Source: Dysosmobacter acutus
GTDB lineage: Bacteria > Bacillota > Clostridia > Oscillospirales > Oscillospiraceae
DNA: 64,000 nucleotides
Assembly: GCF_018919205.1 (NCBI RefSeq)
Contig: NZ_JAHLQN010000001.1
Coordinates: 124,001 to 188,000 of the forward strand
Reading direction: 5' to 3'
Positions 25,224 through 34,014 of the stretch are shown here, piece after piece. Each line of letters starts with the position of its first letter. The stretch's first letter is position 1. Below the pieces are notes generated by a model, which worked only from the letters and a program-made list of their open reading frames with translations, did no database searches and was not told where the DNA came from. Both the position numbers and the translations under genes were made by a program.

Positions 25224-27574
25224 TCCTTTTCAAGCATCGGCGCAGCGCAGAGCGGGACACTTTTTCCGTTCCCCGCAGCGTCCAGAAATCCATTCCCATC
25301 AAACGTATTTATCAAGACGGCGTGTTTCAGGTAAGCGGCAAGTTTTCAAAAACTTGGCGCTTTTTTGATGTCAATTATGCCGTGGCCTCCCCGGAAAAGC
25401 AGAGGGAACTCTTTATGACCTACTGTTCCTTCCTGAACTCGCTGCCCATCGGAGCCACGGCAAAAATCACGCTCTTTAACCGTCAGCTCAATCAAAAGGA
25501 CTTTGGCCGGACATTGCTCATGCCCATGCAGGGCGACCGCCGCGACCTTTATCGGAACGAGTATAACGCGCTTGTTTTGGGCAAGGCGGCGGAGAGCAAC
25601 AATCTCATTCAGGAAAAGTATATCACCATTTCGGCGGAAAAGAAAAGCGTGGAGGAGGCCCGCGCGTTCTTCTCTCGTGTTGGGACTGACCTCACCACAG
25701 GGCTTTCCCGTATGTCCTCCAGTGTCCGGGAGATCACGGTCAATGACCGCCTGCGGCTTCTGCACGACTTCTATCGTCCCGGCGAGGAACAGCTATTCCG
25801 CTTCGATTTGGAGGACACCATACGCAAAGGGCATGACTTCCGGGACTGCATCGCCCCTGACTGTATTTCCTTTCAGAAAAATCACTACGAGTTGGGCGAT
25901 CATGTGGGCCGCACCCTGTTCCTGCGGGAGTATGCCAGCTTTATTTCCGATGAGATGATCACGGAGCTGATGGACTATCCCCGGAACATGATGCTTTCTA
26001 TTGACATTATTCCCGTGGCCATGGACGAAGCGGTGAGCGATATTCGCAAGCGCATTATGTCCGTGGAATCGGATATTACCCGCTGGCAGCAGCGGCAGAA
26101 TCAGAGCAACAATTTTACCGCCAATATTCCCTATGACTTGGAGCAGATGCGGAGCGAAACGAAGGAGTTTATGGACGACCTCATGAGCCGCGACCAGCGC
26201 ATGATGCTGGCTTTGGTGACGCTGACGCACCTGGCAGATAACCTCGAACAGCTCGACCAGGACACCGAAGCCTTACAAGCCATCGGGCGGGCGCGGGGCT
26301 GTCAATTCAACATTCTGCGCTATCAGCAGGAGGACGCACTGAACACGGTGCTGCCCCTCGGCCTCAAGCGCATTGACGCCACCCGTACCCTGACCACGGA
26401 ATGTACTGCCGTTCTCATGCCGTTCAAATCGCAGGAGATTCAGGACGCGGGCGGTATCTACTACGGCGTCAACGCCGTATCGCATAACCTCATCATCTGC
26501 AACCGAGGAAACCTGCTCAACGGCAACGGCTTTATTACCGGCGTTTCCGGCTCCGGCAAGTCGATGGCGGCCAAGCAGGAGGTCTCCGCGCTGGCGCTCT
26601 CTACCGACCATGACATCATTATCGTCGATCCCGAACGCGAATATGGCGAGCTGGTACGGGCATTGGGCGGCGAGGTCATCACCATCTCCGCCTCTGACCC
26701 AAATGGCTGCCACATCAATGCGCTGGACTTATCCGAGGGCTATGGTGACGGAAAGGAACCGTTGGTGATGAAGTCCGAGTTTATTATGTCACTCTACGAA
26801 CAACTCATGGGCGCGGACAAGATCGAGCCACAGGAGAAGTCCATTATCGACCGCAGCGTGGGCAATATCTATCGGGAGTATCTGAAAAACTATCAGGGAC
26901 AGCCGCCCACGTTGAAGGATCTCTATGACGACCTGATGAAGCAGGTCAACCCGGAGGCACACCGCATCGCGCTGGCGCTGGAACTGTTCACGGTGGGCAG
27001 TCTGAATGTATTTTCCCACCAGACCAATATCAACACAAAAAGCCGCATTCTCTGCTTTGACATTCAGGACTTGGGCGAAAATCTGAAATCGGTGGGCCTG
27101 CTGGTGATGCTGGACGCCATTTACAACCGCGTTATCCAGAACCGCAGAGAGGGAAAATACACCCATGTCTACATCGACGAGATCTATCTGTTTTTCGCCA
27201 ACGGGAGCGGCAGCGGACACAGCATTACCAATTACAGCAGCGAGTTCCTATACAAATGTTGGAAGCGGTTCCGTAAATACGGTGCGACACTCACCGGCAT
27301 TACACAAAATGTGGAGGAATGTCTGCTGTCCAACACGGCGCGGATGATGTTCGCAAACTCTGAATTTCTGCTGATGCTCAATCAGGCCACCACCGACCGG
27401 GAGCAGCTTGCCCGCCTGCTGGGTGCGTCGGATACGCAGATGAGCTATGTAGACAATGCCCCTGCCGGTCATGGACTTATCAAGGTAGGCGGGGCCATCG
27501 TGCCTTTCGCCAATGAGCTGCCCAAAAATACGGAGCTGTACCGCTTAATGTCAACACGCCCCGGTGAGGACTGA
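25220..27574 (+). CDS. virB4: VirB4-type conjugation ATPase
   Basis: A protein of 784 aa from TTG 25220. An N-terminal regulatory part (about 1-400) is followed by the ATPase domain with GVSGSGKS (441-448), the IIIVDPEREYGEL segment (D470) and the later HVYIDEIYLFFANG Walker B motif and ITQNVEECL motif. It powers substrate movement and channel assembly. The length is normal for the family (about 780-820). Co-translated with prgI upstream; the hydrolase gene follows after 4 bases. Confidence 0.95.
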   Translation: MILFKHRRSAERDTFSVPRSVQKSIPIKRIYQDGVFQVSGKFSKTWRFFDVNYAVASPEKQRELFMTYCSFLNSLPIGATAKITLFNRQLNQKDFGRTLLMPMQGDRRDLYRNEYNALVLGKAAESNNLIQEKYITISAEKKSVEEARAFFSRVGTDLTTGLSRMSSSVREITVNDRLRLLHDFYRPGEEQLFRFDLEDTIRKGHDFRDCIAPDCISFQKNHYELGDHVGRTLFLREYASFISDEMITELMDYPRNMMLSIDIIPVAMDEAVSDIRKRIMSVESDITRWQQRQNQSNNFTANIPYDLEQMRSETKEFMDDLMSRDQRMMLALVTLTHLADNLEQLDQDTEALQAIGRARGCQFNILRYQQEDALNTVLPLGLKRIDATRTLTTECTAVLMPFKSQEIQDAGGIYYGVNAVSHNLIICNRGNLLNGNGFITGVSGSGKSMAAKQEVSALALSTDHDIIIVDPEREYGELVRALGGEVITISASDPNGCHINALDLSEGYGDGKEPLVMKSEFIMSLYEQLMGADKIEPQEKSIIDRSVGNIYREYLKNYQGQPPTLKDLYDDLMKQVNPEAHRIALALELFTVGSLNVFSHQTNINTKSRILCFDIQDLGENLKSVGLLVMLDAIYNRVIQNRREGKYTHVYIDEIYLFFANGSGSGHSITNYSSEFLYKCWKRFRKYGATLTGITQNVEECLLSNTARMMFANSEFLLMLNQATTDREQLARLLGASDTQMSYVDNAPAGHGLIKVGGAIVPFANELPKNTELYRLMSTRPGED

Positions 27575-27578
27575 TGCC

Positions 27579-29525
27579 ATGCGGGACTTGAAAATCAAAC
27601 CCGGCATGGACACGCCAAAGGCAAAGCTGAAGAACCCCGCGCCCAAAGACGCCGATTCCCTTCTGAAACAGCACATGGACAAACGGCAGCGGGAAAAGGA
27701 GCCGGAGAGCCATGACCCTGTGCGCTACGCCACCGACCGCGTGGAGAAAAATATGCGCCGTGGCGCATCTGGGGCGGCGGATGCCTCGCGGCGTATGATA
27801 AAGCGCTATCAGGAGCAGAAACGGCAAGGTAGGAATAGTGCGTCGGAAAGCCGTACTGCGGCAGAAACGCTCGAAACCATGGACGGTGTGACGCCAACAG
27901 AAAGGGGCCTGCCCGATACGCTGCAATCACACGCCGCACGAAATGAAGTCGGAAATCAGACCGTACCTCCGCAAAATCGCGGAGGTACAAAAAGCGCAAA
28001 TGCCGCCCCGCAGGAGCGTGGGCGGCAGAAAGCCATACAGGACGCAAAAGCCGCCTATCGGCGGAACCTTGCCGAGAAAAGAACAGCAGAGCGGCACATT
28101 GTACCTCCACCGTCCGACCGTGGAGGCACAATGACCACTCCGCAGAAAGGCAATTCGGGGGTATCGGCCAAGGGCAGTCCGGCCCCCAAGAGCGGACAGG
28201 CCATGACCAAGGCCACGCGCACCATGCGTGTTCGACCAGCTGACCACGCAGCGCCGAACAATGCGATCATCACGCACCGCGCAAGGGCGGCGGCACAGAG
28301 AAAGGCGCAGCGGACGATGCTTCAGGATTCTGCAAAGAACGGCGGAAATGCCGCAAAGAAGCTGGGTGGAACAGCGGTGCAGGCGATAAAGGCCGTGGGC
28401 CGGGGTGTGGCATCTGCGGTCAGCTCCCTTCTGACCGCAGGCGGCGGTACGGTGGTGCTGGTGCTGCTCCTGACGGTGATCCTCGTGGCGGCAATCGTGG
28501 CGTCACCCTTCGGCATCCTTTTTTCCAACGAGAGCCGGGAGGCGGGCGTTGTGCCGATCTCCGCTGCGGTGGCGCAGGTCAACTATGAGTTCAATGAGCG
28601 GTTGGAAACCCTGCAAACGGCAGATGATTATGATTCCATCTCCGTGACCGGCCAGCCTGCCGATTGGGTGGAGGTTCTGGCGGTGTTCGCGGTAAAGGTT
28701 GCTGGAGCCGATGTAGACGCCGCGGACGTGGCCACCATGGATGCCGACCGCATCGACCGTCTGAAAGCGGTCTTTTGGGATATGACCACCATTGCACACC
28801 ACATCGAGGTCATTTACCATCCCGGCAGTGGCGATGATGACGGATGGACGGAGCGAAATCTCTATATCACCATCACCGCAAAAACGGCAGAAGAAATGAA
28901 AACAGTTTACCATTTCAACCGTAACCAGATCGCGGCACTGGACGAGCTGCTGGAGCAGCGAGACCTCCTGCGGGAACTGATCGAGGATGTGTACTCCGTC
29001 AGCGGGGATACGGCGGCGCTGATCCGCAATCTGCCGGAAGATCTATCGCCGGAGCGCGAGGCGGTGGTACGCACCGCCTGTTCTCTTGTCGGCAAGGTGA
29101 ATTATTTTTGGGGAGGAAAATCCCTCATAATCGGCTGGGACGCCCGCTGGGGCGAGCTGCGGCAGGTCACTGCGGCAGGCAGCTCCACCACGGGGACCTA
29201 CCGTCCCTACGGGACGGATTGCAGTGGATTCGTCGATTGGGTGTTCTACAATGCCACGGGTGGCGGCTACATTATCGGTCATGGTGGCGGAGCCACCATG
29301 CAGCACAGCTATTGCACCGATATTTCGTGGGCGGACGCACAGCCCGGTGACTTGGTATTCTACCCGGATAATTCCCATGTGGGCATCGTTGGCGGCAGGG
29401 ACGCAAACGGAGAATTGCTCATCATCCACTGCGCCAGCGGATATAACAATGTGGTCGTGACTGGGCTGGAGGGCTTTACCTCTATCGGACGACCGCAATA
29501 CTACGCCGAAGCAGGCCGCAGTTGA
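27579..29525 (+). CDS. NlpC/P60-type cell-wall hydrolase of the mating channel
   Basis: A protein of 648 aa. A long charged, low-complexity cytoplasmic part (1-280) precedes one membrane helix near 290-312 (GGGTVVLVLLLTVILVAAIV) and an extracellular part ending in an NlpC/P60 domain with C548 (GTDCSGFVDW), H600 (SHVGIVGG) and H617 (IIHCASG). It opens peptidoglycan for the channel, like VirB1/Orf14-type proteins. ATG 27579 has GTGAGGA 8 bases upstream, inside the end of virB4; a GTG at 27564 is possible. Two in-frame palindromes near 27963 and 28099 encode VPPxxRGGT-like peptides. Confidence 0.92.
   Translation: MRDLKIKPGMDTPKAKLKNPAPKDADSLLKQHMDKRQREKEPESHDPVRYATDRVEKNMRRGASGAADASRRMIKRYQEQKRQGRNSASESRTAAETLETMDGVTPTERGLPDTLQSHAARNEVGNQTVPPQNRGGTKSANAAPQERGRQKAIQDAKAAYRRNLAEKRTAERHIVPPPSDRGGTMTTPQKGNSGVSAKGSPAPKSGQAMTKATRTMRVRPADHAAPNNAIITHRARAAAQRKAQRTMLQDSAKNGGNAAKKLGGTAVQAIKAVGRGVASAVSSLLTAGGGTVVLVLLLTVILVAAIVASPFGILFSNESREAGVVPISAAVAQVNYEFNERLETLQTADDYDSISVTGQPADWVEVLAVFAVKVAGADVDAADVATMDADRIDRLKAVFWDMTTIAHHIEVIYHPGSGDDDGWTERNLYITITAKTAEEMKTVYHFNRNQIAALDELLEQRDLLRELIEDVYSVSGDTAALIRNLPEDLSPEREAVVRTACSLVGKVNYFWGGKSLIIGWDARWGELRQVTAAGSSTTGTYRPYGTDCSGFVDWVFYNATGGGYIIGHGGGATMQHSYCTDISWADAQPGDLVFYPDNSHVGIVGGRDANGELLIIHCASGYNNVVVTGLEGFTSIGRPQYYAEAGRS
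27963..28131 (+). repeat. Two in-frame palindromes within hydrolase gene
   Basis: GTACCTCCGC/GCGGAGGTAC (27963-27972, 27979-27988) is a perfect 10-bp hairpin. TTGTACCTCCAC/GTGGAGGCACAA (28099-28110, 28120-28131) has one mismatch. Both share the core TACCTCC...GGAGG(T/C)A and are translated as VPPQNRGGT and VPPPSDRGGT in the disordered cytoplasmic part. They resemble insertions of one small palindromic element that keep the frame. Confidence 0.65.
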
Positions 29526-29551
29526 CAGTTTCCGACTCCCTCCGTTATAAT
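29522..29551 (+). promoter_or_regulatory. Consensus SigA promoter of HU gene
   Basis: TTGACA (29522-29527), an 18-base spacer and TATAAT (29546-29551). The -35 overlaps the hydrolase stop codon. It gives HU strong expression independent of the transfer operon. Confidence 0.88.
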
Positions 29552-29587
29552 GCGGTCATACCACAAATGAGAAGGAGAGCGATTTCT

Positions 29588-29860
29588 ATGAACAAAACTG
29601 AACTGATTGCCGCCATGGTGGAAGCCAGCGGTCTGACGAAGAAGGACTGCGAGGCGGCCCTCGCAGCCTTTACCGGCGCGGTGGAGACTGCCATGAAGGG
29701 CGGAGACAAGGTGCAGATGGTGGGCTTTGGCAGCTTCGAGGTCAAGGAGCGCCCTGCCCGCGTGGGCCGCAACCCCCGTACCGGCGAGTCCATGACCTAC
29801 CCCGCCTGCAAGGTGCCGGTTTTCAAGCCCGGCAAGGCCCTCAAAGACGCTATCAAGTAA
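29588..29860 (+). CDS. HU-family DNA-binding protein
   Basis: A protein of 90 aa with the full HU pattern: MNKTELIAAMVEASGLTKKD, then VQMVGFGSFEVKERPAR and the DNA-gripping arm GRNPRTGE, ending in FKPGKALKDAIK. ATG 29588 has AAGGAG about 10 bases upstream. It bends and compacts DNA and may help Int/Xis recombination or relaxosome assembly. It stands alone, with a consensus promoter before and a long terminator after it, at the border between the transfer genes and the cargo. Confidence 0.95.
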   Translation: MNKTELIAAMVEASGLTKKDCEAALAAFTGAVETAMKGGDKVQMVGFGSFEVKERPARVGRNPRTGESMTYPACKVPVFKPGKALKDAIK

Positions 29861-29882
29861 TCATAACACTACGGAACAGAAA

Positions 29883-29936
29883 CGCCCCCCTTGCGCCGTG
29901 TCGCTCAGACCGGCGCAAGGGGGGCGCTTTTTCTTT
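29883..29936. terminator. Terminator after HU gene
   Basis: A perfect 16-bp stem (29883-29898 with 29911-29926), a 12-base loop and CTTTTTCTTT. It separates the plus-strand HU gene from the convergent minus-strand regulator ending at 29938, and may serve both strands. Confidence 0.92.
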
Positions 29937-29937
29937 A

Positions 29938-31620
29938 CTATGTTTCGTTCTCCTGTTCCTCCTGCGTCTGACGCAGGATTGCGGCATATTGCTGTACCTT
30001 TCGGTAGGAATCAAGCCCCGTCTTTCGGAGAATGCTCTTGGTGTGGCTGTAAATGGTGCTCACCTTAACAGAGAATTGAACGCTCATCTCCTGTGGCCCC
30101 ATGCCGGCAACATAGCCCTCATAGATCTTGCGCTCCGTACTCGTCAGCTTATCCAGCCCGGTCACAAAGATCCGGTACACCTCCGGGTCGATGTCGTCCT
30201 TCTGCGCGTGAGCCATCCGGGATGCGTCCGTCTGTACGGTTTCCAACTGACTTTGCGTTTCCTCGACCTGCGCCTGAAGAAATTCGCTTTGCCGCAGGGC
30301 CGCGTCCTTCTCGCTCTCCAGCGCGGAAACAGTCTCCTGATGCGCTTCATCCTGCGCCCGCAGAGATCCGGATACGGCGGCAAATTCGCTGTAGCGCATC
30401 TGCCCGTCGCCCCGGTTTTCCTCCGTAAGCTGCCGGAGATCCCGCAGCAGCGGAGAGAGGTATCTGCGGCTGAGGACAATGCAGGCCAGACACAGGGCAA
30501 AGAGCAGCAGGAACAGCAGCAAAGCGGTCTGCCAGACGCTGCGTACCACAAGCTGCCGGTAATCCTGCGCGGGGATCAGCACCGCCAATGTCCGGCTTTC
30601 GCTGTCTCCACCTGCAGCGGTAAAGTCCATGGTTATGCCTACATAGGAAAGGTCCCCGCACTTCATGGATGTCATGCCGTGACGCATGGGCTTGAGTGTG
30701 AGACGGTCGTTAATGGGAACATAGCAGTAGTCTCCCGCACCGCCGGTCATCAGACACCCGCCGCTGTCCAGCGTGTTGGACACGCCGCCCTCCGATGCCA
30801 TGAGGCAGGCAACGCTTTGAAAGCCAGTAGGCTGCTTGTGGTGAGCTGCAAAATAAGTCTGGTTGACCCCAAAGCCGCACAGTCCGTATACCGTGCCGTC
30901 CTCCCCGACCATGGGAATGGTCAGCAGAACGGCCCGCTCCGAGGTGCCGGGAAGGGTGATCAGTGCCGAGGTGCGGCAGGAGGCGGAAGATACCGGCGTG
31001 GCCGCATCCGCAAGGCATTGCCGGTAATCCGGCAGAGTCTCCGTGTTGAACTCCCGGCTCCATTTCCGGTGGGGCATGACCCCGTGGGCCTTCCCGATCT
31101 CCGCCATGCCTCGGTAGAGCAGCAGATCCCCGGTCAGATGCTCGGCGTTGCTCCGCTGGACATACAGCCCGCTGCGGTCAGCCTCGCCGCTGCTCACGCC
31201 GATGGCGGCTTCCAGAATGACAAAGGCTCCGGAGCAGTCCGTCTGACGGGCATACTGGCACAGCGGCTCCAGCAGCGCCTCCTCTACCTGTGAGATGGTG
31301 TCAAGATTTCCGTCCAGCTCCGAAAAGGTCATGCCCTGTTCGGCCAATGTGTCCTCCAGAATGTCCGTCATATCCTTGGACAGATGGGCGCTCATGCCGG
31401 AGACATTCCGCCAGAGGGAGGCCATATCCGAGCGGAACACCTCCATCTGGATGCTCATGCTTTTGGACAGCTCCTCGCCGGGGGTATTGATCCGCCCGAA
31501 AATTTGCAGGCTGACCAGCAGCACCGCGGCCAGAAGAAGGCCCATCGCCGCCATGTAGATCACCAGCTTGTGCTTCATGGAGCGGTTGGCGTAGTTCAGT
31601 TTTTCCAGTGCATGGCGCAT
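29938..31620 (-). CDS. Membrane-tethered LuxR-type transcription regulator
   Basis: A protein of 560 aa. Membrane helix 1 (about 19-41) and helix 2 (about 364-386) enclose an extracellular sensor of about 320 residues that looks Cache-like but is not clearly recognised. A coiled coil (about 420-475) and a LuxR-type helix-turn-helix at about 490-545 follow (LTSTERKIYEGYVAG, then VKVSTIYSHTKSILRKTG). It appears to be a one-component system in which an outside signal controls a DNA-binding domain that stays at the membrane. It lies 36 bases behind the gene for a lipoprotein solute receptor, its likely partner. No permease or ATPase is nearby. Confidence 0.8.
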   Translation of the reverse strand: MRHALEKLNYANRSMKHKLVIYMAAMGLLLAAVLLVSLQIFGRINTPGEELSKSMSIQMEVFRSDMASLWRNVSGMSAHLSKDMTDILEDTLAEQGMTFSELDGNLDTISQVEEALLEPLCQYARQTDCSGAFVILEAAIGVSSGEADRSGLYVQRSNAEHLTGDLLLYRGMAEIGKAHGVMPHRKWSREFNTETLPDYRQCLADAATPVSSASCRTSALITLPGTSERAVLLTIPMVGEDGTVYGLCGFGVNQTYFAAHHKQPTGFQSVACLMASEGGVSNTLDSGGCLMTGGAGDYCYVPINDRLTLKPMRHGMTSMKCGDLSYVGITMDFTAAGGDSESRTLAVLIPAQDYRQLVVRSVWQTALLLFLLLFALCLACIVLSRRYLSPLLRDLRQLTEENRGDGQMRYSEFAAVSGSLRAQDEAHQETVSALESEKDAALRQSEFLQAQVEETQSQLETVQTDASRMAHAQKDDIDPEVYRIFVTGLDKLTSTERKIYEGYVAGMGPQEMSVQFSVKVSTIYSHTKSILRKTGLDSYRKVQQYAAILRQTQEEQENET

Positions 31621-31656
31621 CGATTTTTACCTGCCTGTGGTTCTTTTTTATCCGCA

Positions 31657-32991
31657 TCAGCCCATGGAGCAAAGCATCGTCCATGTCTCGTTGGCCAGCT
31701 CATCCACGCTCTCACCGTTCGCAAGGCGGGCGGGATAGGCCTTCTGCGCCTCCCGCAGCGCATCGTAAAGGGCGTTGACCTTGCCGTAATAGCCGGAAAA
31801 GCGCGGCTCGGACACCGGTGTATATTCCTGCCTCATGGTGTTCAGCGCGGCGTAGAGATTCTGGTATGCCTGCTGCGGTTCCGGGAAATCCGTATAGTTC
31901 TCAATGGCATCGAACGCACCGTTCCGCACGGGCATATAGCCGGTCTCGGCCACAAAATCAAGGTTCCGCTCCGGCTCCGTCAGCCAGTGGACGAACAGGC
32001 TCGCGGCCTCCGCCCGCTTTTCATCGGTCTTATAGGCGCAAAGACCCACGCCCGCCTGAGTCATCAGCGCGTCCGCGCCGTCGGTTTTCGGCATGGGCAG
32101 GACCTGCAAATTCATCGGCTCCACCGTGCCGTCGAGATAGCTCACCTTATCATTATAGTAGAGGATGGCGGCGGACGAGCCGATGCCGGAGATGGTTTCG
32201 CCGGTCATGACCTGCGTATTGGAATAGCGGTCGGACATCTGGATATGCCCCTGCACCAGAGCGCGGGCAAATTCCAGCCAGCTCTCCTTGAAAATGGCGT
32301 TGTCCGTGTCGTACCAGCCGTCCTCGGTATAGAAATCCTCCGCACCCTGCTCCATGGCCCGCAGCTCCACAGCGCGGAGAGGATAGTCCAGAGCGCAGAA
32401 GGTCTTGCCGCCGCTGTAGTCATAGAAAGCGCCGGCGGTCTGATAAAAGCCCTCCCATGTGGTAAGGTCGCTGTACTGCGCGCCGGTGGCGGCGGAGAAG
32501 CGGTCAAAGGCGGAGCCGTTGAGCATCAGCACATGGGTGGATTTGGACATGGGGAATACCAGCAGCTTGCCGTCCGCCGTGCCGTCGTCCAGAAAGCCGG
32601 AAACGAACTCCTCGCGCTCCTTCTCGGTAAAGAGGTCGTTCCAGTCCACCACGTTCTCTGCCCCCAGCGCCATCGCATCCCCAATGTGGCAGGTGAACAC
32701 ATCCGGCATCTCCGGAAGCTCGGAGCCGCCCGCCTGCGCCTGCAGCAGAAACGCACCGATCTGAGAGGCGCTGCTGGTAGCGGTGACGGTCACTCGCACG
32801 CCCTTTTCCGCGCCCACCGTCCGGTTGAACTCGTCCACAAGCTCGTCCATGGGAGAGCCGGACTGCTCGCCGTAGACGTGCCAGAAGGTCAGCGTCACAG
32901 GGTTATCCTTGTCCAGCAGCGATTTCTCGCAGCCGGTGAGGGAGAAAATCATCAGCGCCGCCAGCAGCGCGGCAAAAAATCTTGGTTTCAT
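31657..32991 (-). CDS. Family 1-type extracellular solute-binding lipoprotein (orphan)
   Basis: A protein of 444 aa. A lipoprotein signal peptide ends in SLTG-C21. The mature part starts VTLTFWHVYGEQSGSPMDEL, typical of sugar-type (family 1) binding proteins, and has GAQYSDLTTWEGF and VGLCAYKTDEKRAEAASLFVHWL as the later lobes. No transporter genes are adjacent; the only partner is the membrane LuxR regulator downstream in the same operon. This suggests sensing rather than import. A lost or distant transporter is the alternative. Confidence 0.88.
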   Translation of the reverse strand: MKPRFFAALLAALMIFSLTGCEKSLLDKDNPVTLTFWHVYGEQSGSPMDELVDEFNRTVGAEKGVRVTVTATSSASQIGAFLLQAQAGGSELPEMPDVFTCHIGDAMALGAENVVDWNDLFTEKEREEFVSGFLDDGTADGKLLVFPMSKSTHVLMLNGSAFDRFSAATGAQYSDLTTWEGFYQTAGAFYDYSGGKTFCALDYPLRAVELRAMEQGAEDFYTEDGWYDTDNAIFKESWLEFARALVQGHIQMSDRYSNTQVMTGETISGIGSSAAILYYNDKVSYLDGTVEPMNLQVLPMPKTDGADALMTQAGVGLCAYKTDEKRAEAASLFVHWLTEPERNLDFVAETGYMPVRNGAFDAIENYTDFPEPQQAYQNLYAALNTMRQEYTPVSEPRFSGYYGKVNALYDALREAQKAYPARLANGESVDELANETWTMLCSMG

Positions 32992-33307
32992 GCGTTAAAC
33001 CTCCAGATCGAACAGGCGTTTGGCGAATTGGCGTATTTTTGATGGTTTTTGAAAATTTTTTTGTCTCCGTCTACCCAATTTCGGGTTTTTGGAGATGACA
33101 GGAGCGAGGAAATATGGTACACAACAGGAGAACGGACGGTCAAGCAACACTTCGGAGCGTCCGGTCAGCAGAGAGAAATCGGAAAGGGGTACCCCTTTCC
33201 GTTGGAGCTATGCTCCAACGGAAGGACCGCTCGCCCCCATTTGATTTTCTCGCATTATAGCACAACCCCCAGTTCTTCGCAAGAAAAAACGGAAGGGAGG
33301 AATGTCT
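32992..33307. other. Intergenic region with overlapping palindromes
   Basis: This 316-base gap separates the minus-strand solute-receptor operon from the plus-strand zinc-ribbon operon and should hold both promoters, but I see no clear -35/-10 pair. It holds a 22-base perfect palindrome (33180-33201, centre GGGGTACCCC) that shares bases with a 12-bp hairpin (33197-33208 with 33212-33223, loop TAT). The two structures exclude each other. GGGAGG at 33295-33300 is the ribosome site of the next gene. Confidence 0.6.
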
Positions 33308-33703
33308 GTGGCCGAATCACAGAAAACAGCAACGTACAAGGTCGTTGCGGACGCCGGAGGCGGGCGGGTGTTTCGCTTCTACTGCGACATCTCCGGTGAG
33401 CTGTGCTGCGTGACCAAGCCCATCCGGGCGGACACGGAGGAAGCGGCGCTGGAGATCGCGTGGGACAAGGAGGGCAAGTGGGAGTTCAACCTCTGCCCCA
33501 AATGCGGGAAGTATGTATCCTCCGCTATGTTCAATGTCAACGCGGGGCTGTGTCTGGACTGCGCCCCGTGGGAAACGGAGTTCCCCGCCTTTTGCCATCA
33601 CTGCGGTGTGCGGCTCCGGGAACCGGACGCCTGCTTCTGCCCCGTCTGCGGGGCGAGATTGCAGGTGGGCGGCACAGACGGAAAGGAGGGAGCCGCCGAA
33701 TGA
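33308..33703 (+). CDS. Zinc-ribbon protein (131 aa)
   Basis: Two Cys4 groups: CPKCGKY...CLDC and CHHCGVRL...CPVCGARL, preceded by a 50-residue beta-rich start. ATG 33302 would be only 1 base from GGAGG (33296-33300), so GTG 33308 (7 bases) is the better start. Zinc ribbons bind nucleic acid or protein partners; no enzyme motif is present. The stop overlaps the start of the next gene (ATGA). Function unknown; it heads a three-gene set that runs towards the SLH surface protein. Confidence 0.8.
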   Translation: MAESQKTATYKVVADAGGGRVFRFYCDISGELCCVTKPIRADTEEAALEIAWDKEGKWEFNLCPKCGKYVSSAMFNVNAGLCLDCAPWETEFPAFCHHCGVRLREPDACFCPVCGARLQVGGTDGKEGAAE

Positions 33704-34014
33704 CAGATTATGACCTGAGAACCGAACGAGCCCTGCGCCGGGTGGTGCTGCTGGAATATGGCTTCGGGCCGGAGACATTGCGGGGACGCAAGGTCTGCCC
33801 GGTCTGCGGCAAGGCCAACAGCGCCGGTCAGACGGACTGCGCCGACTGCGGCGCTGCCCTGCCGGAGAATACACTCTATGACTTTTACCGTTCCCGCCAC
33901 CGCTGCTGCCCCGGCTGCGGCGTGGCCGTCACCAATGTGGCGCGGTACTGCCCCGAATGCGGGACGCGCTTGCCGAAGGCAGGCGTGACACGGAGAAAGG
34001 GGGCGGCGGTTTGA
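33700..34014 (+). CDS. Second zinc-ribbon protein (104 aa)
   Basis: Two zinc ribbons: CPVCGKANSAGQTDCADCG and CCPGCGVAVTNVARYCPECG. The N-terminal 30 residues (DLRTERALRRVVLLEYGFG) look helical. ATG 33700 overlaps the preceding stop, and its own stop overlaps the TTG of the next gene, so the three proteins are made in a coupled way and may form one complex. Function unknown. Confidence 0.82.
   Translation: MTDYDLRTERALRRVVLLEYGFGPETLRGRKVCPVCGKANSAGQTDCADCGAALPENTLYDFYRSRHRCCPGCGVAVTNVARYCPECGTRLPKAGVTRRKGAAV

Noticed and set aside
29989..31293. 434-codon plus-strand frame
   Set aside because: Antisense to the LuxR-type membrane regulator; no start signal and no domain.
31384..33042. 552-codon plus-strand frame
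   Set aside because: Antisense to the solute-binding lipoprotein gene, which has a proper lipobox and family pattern; no ribosome site.
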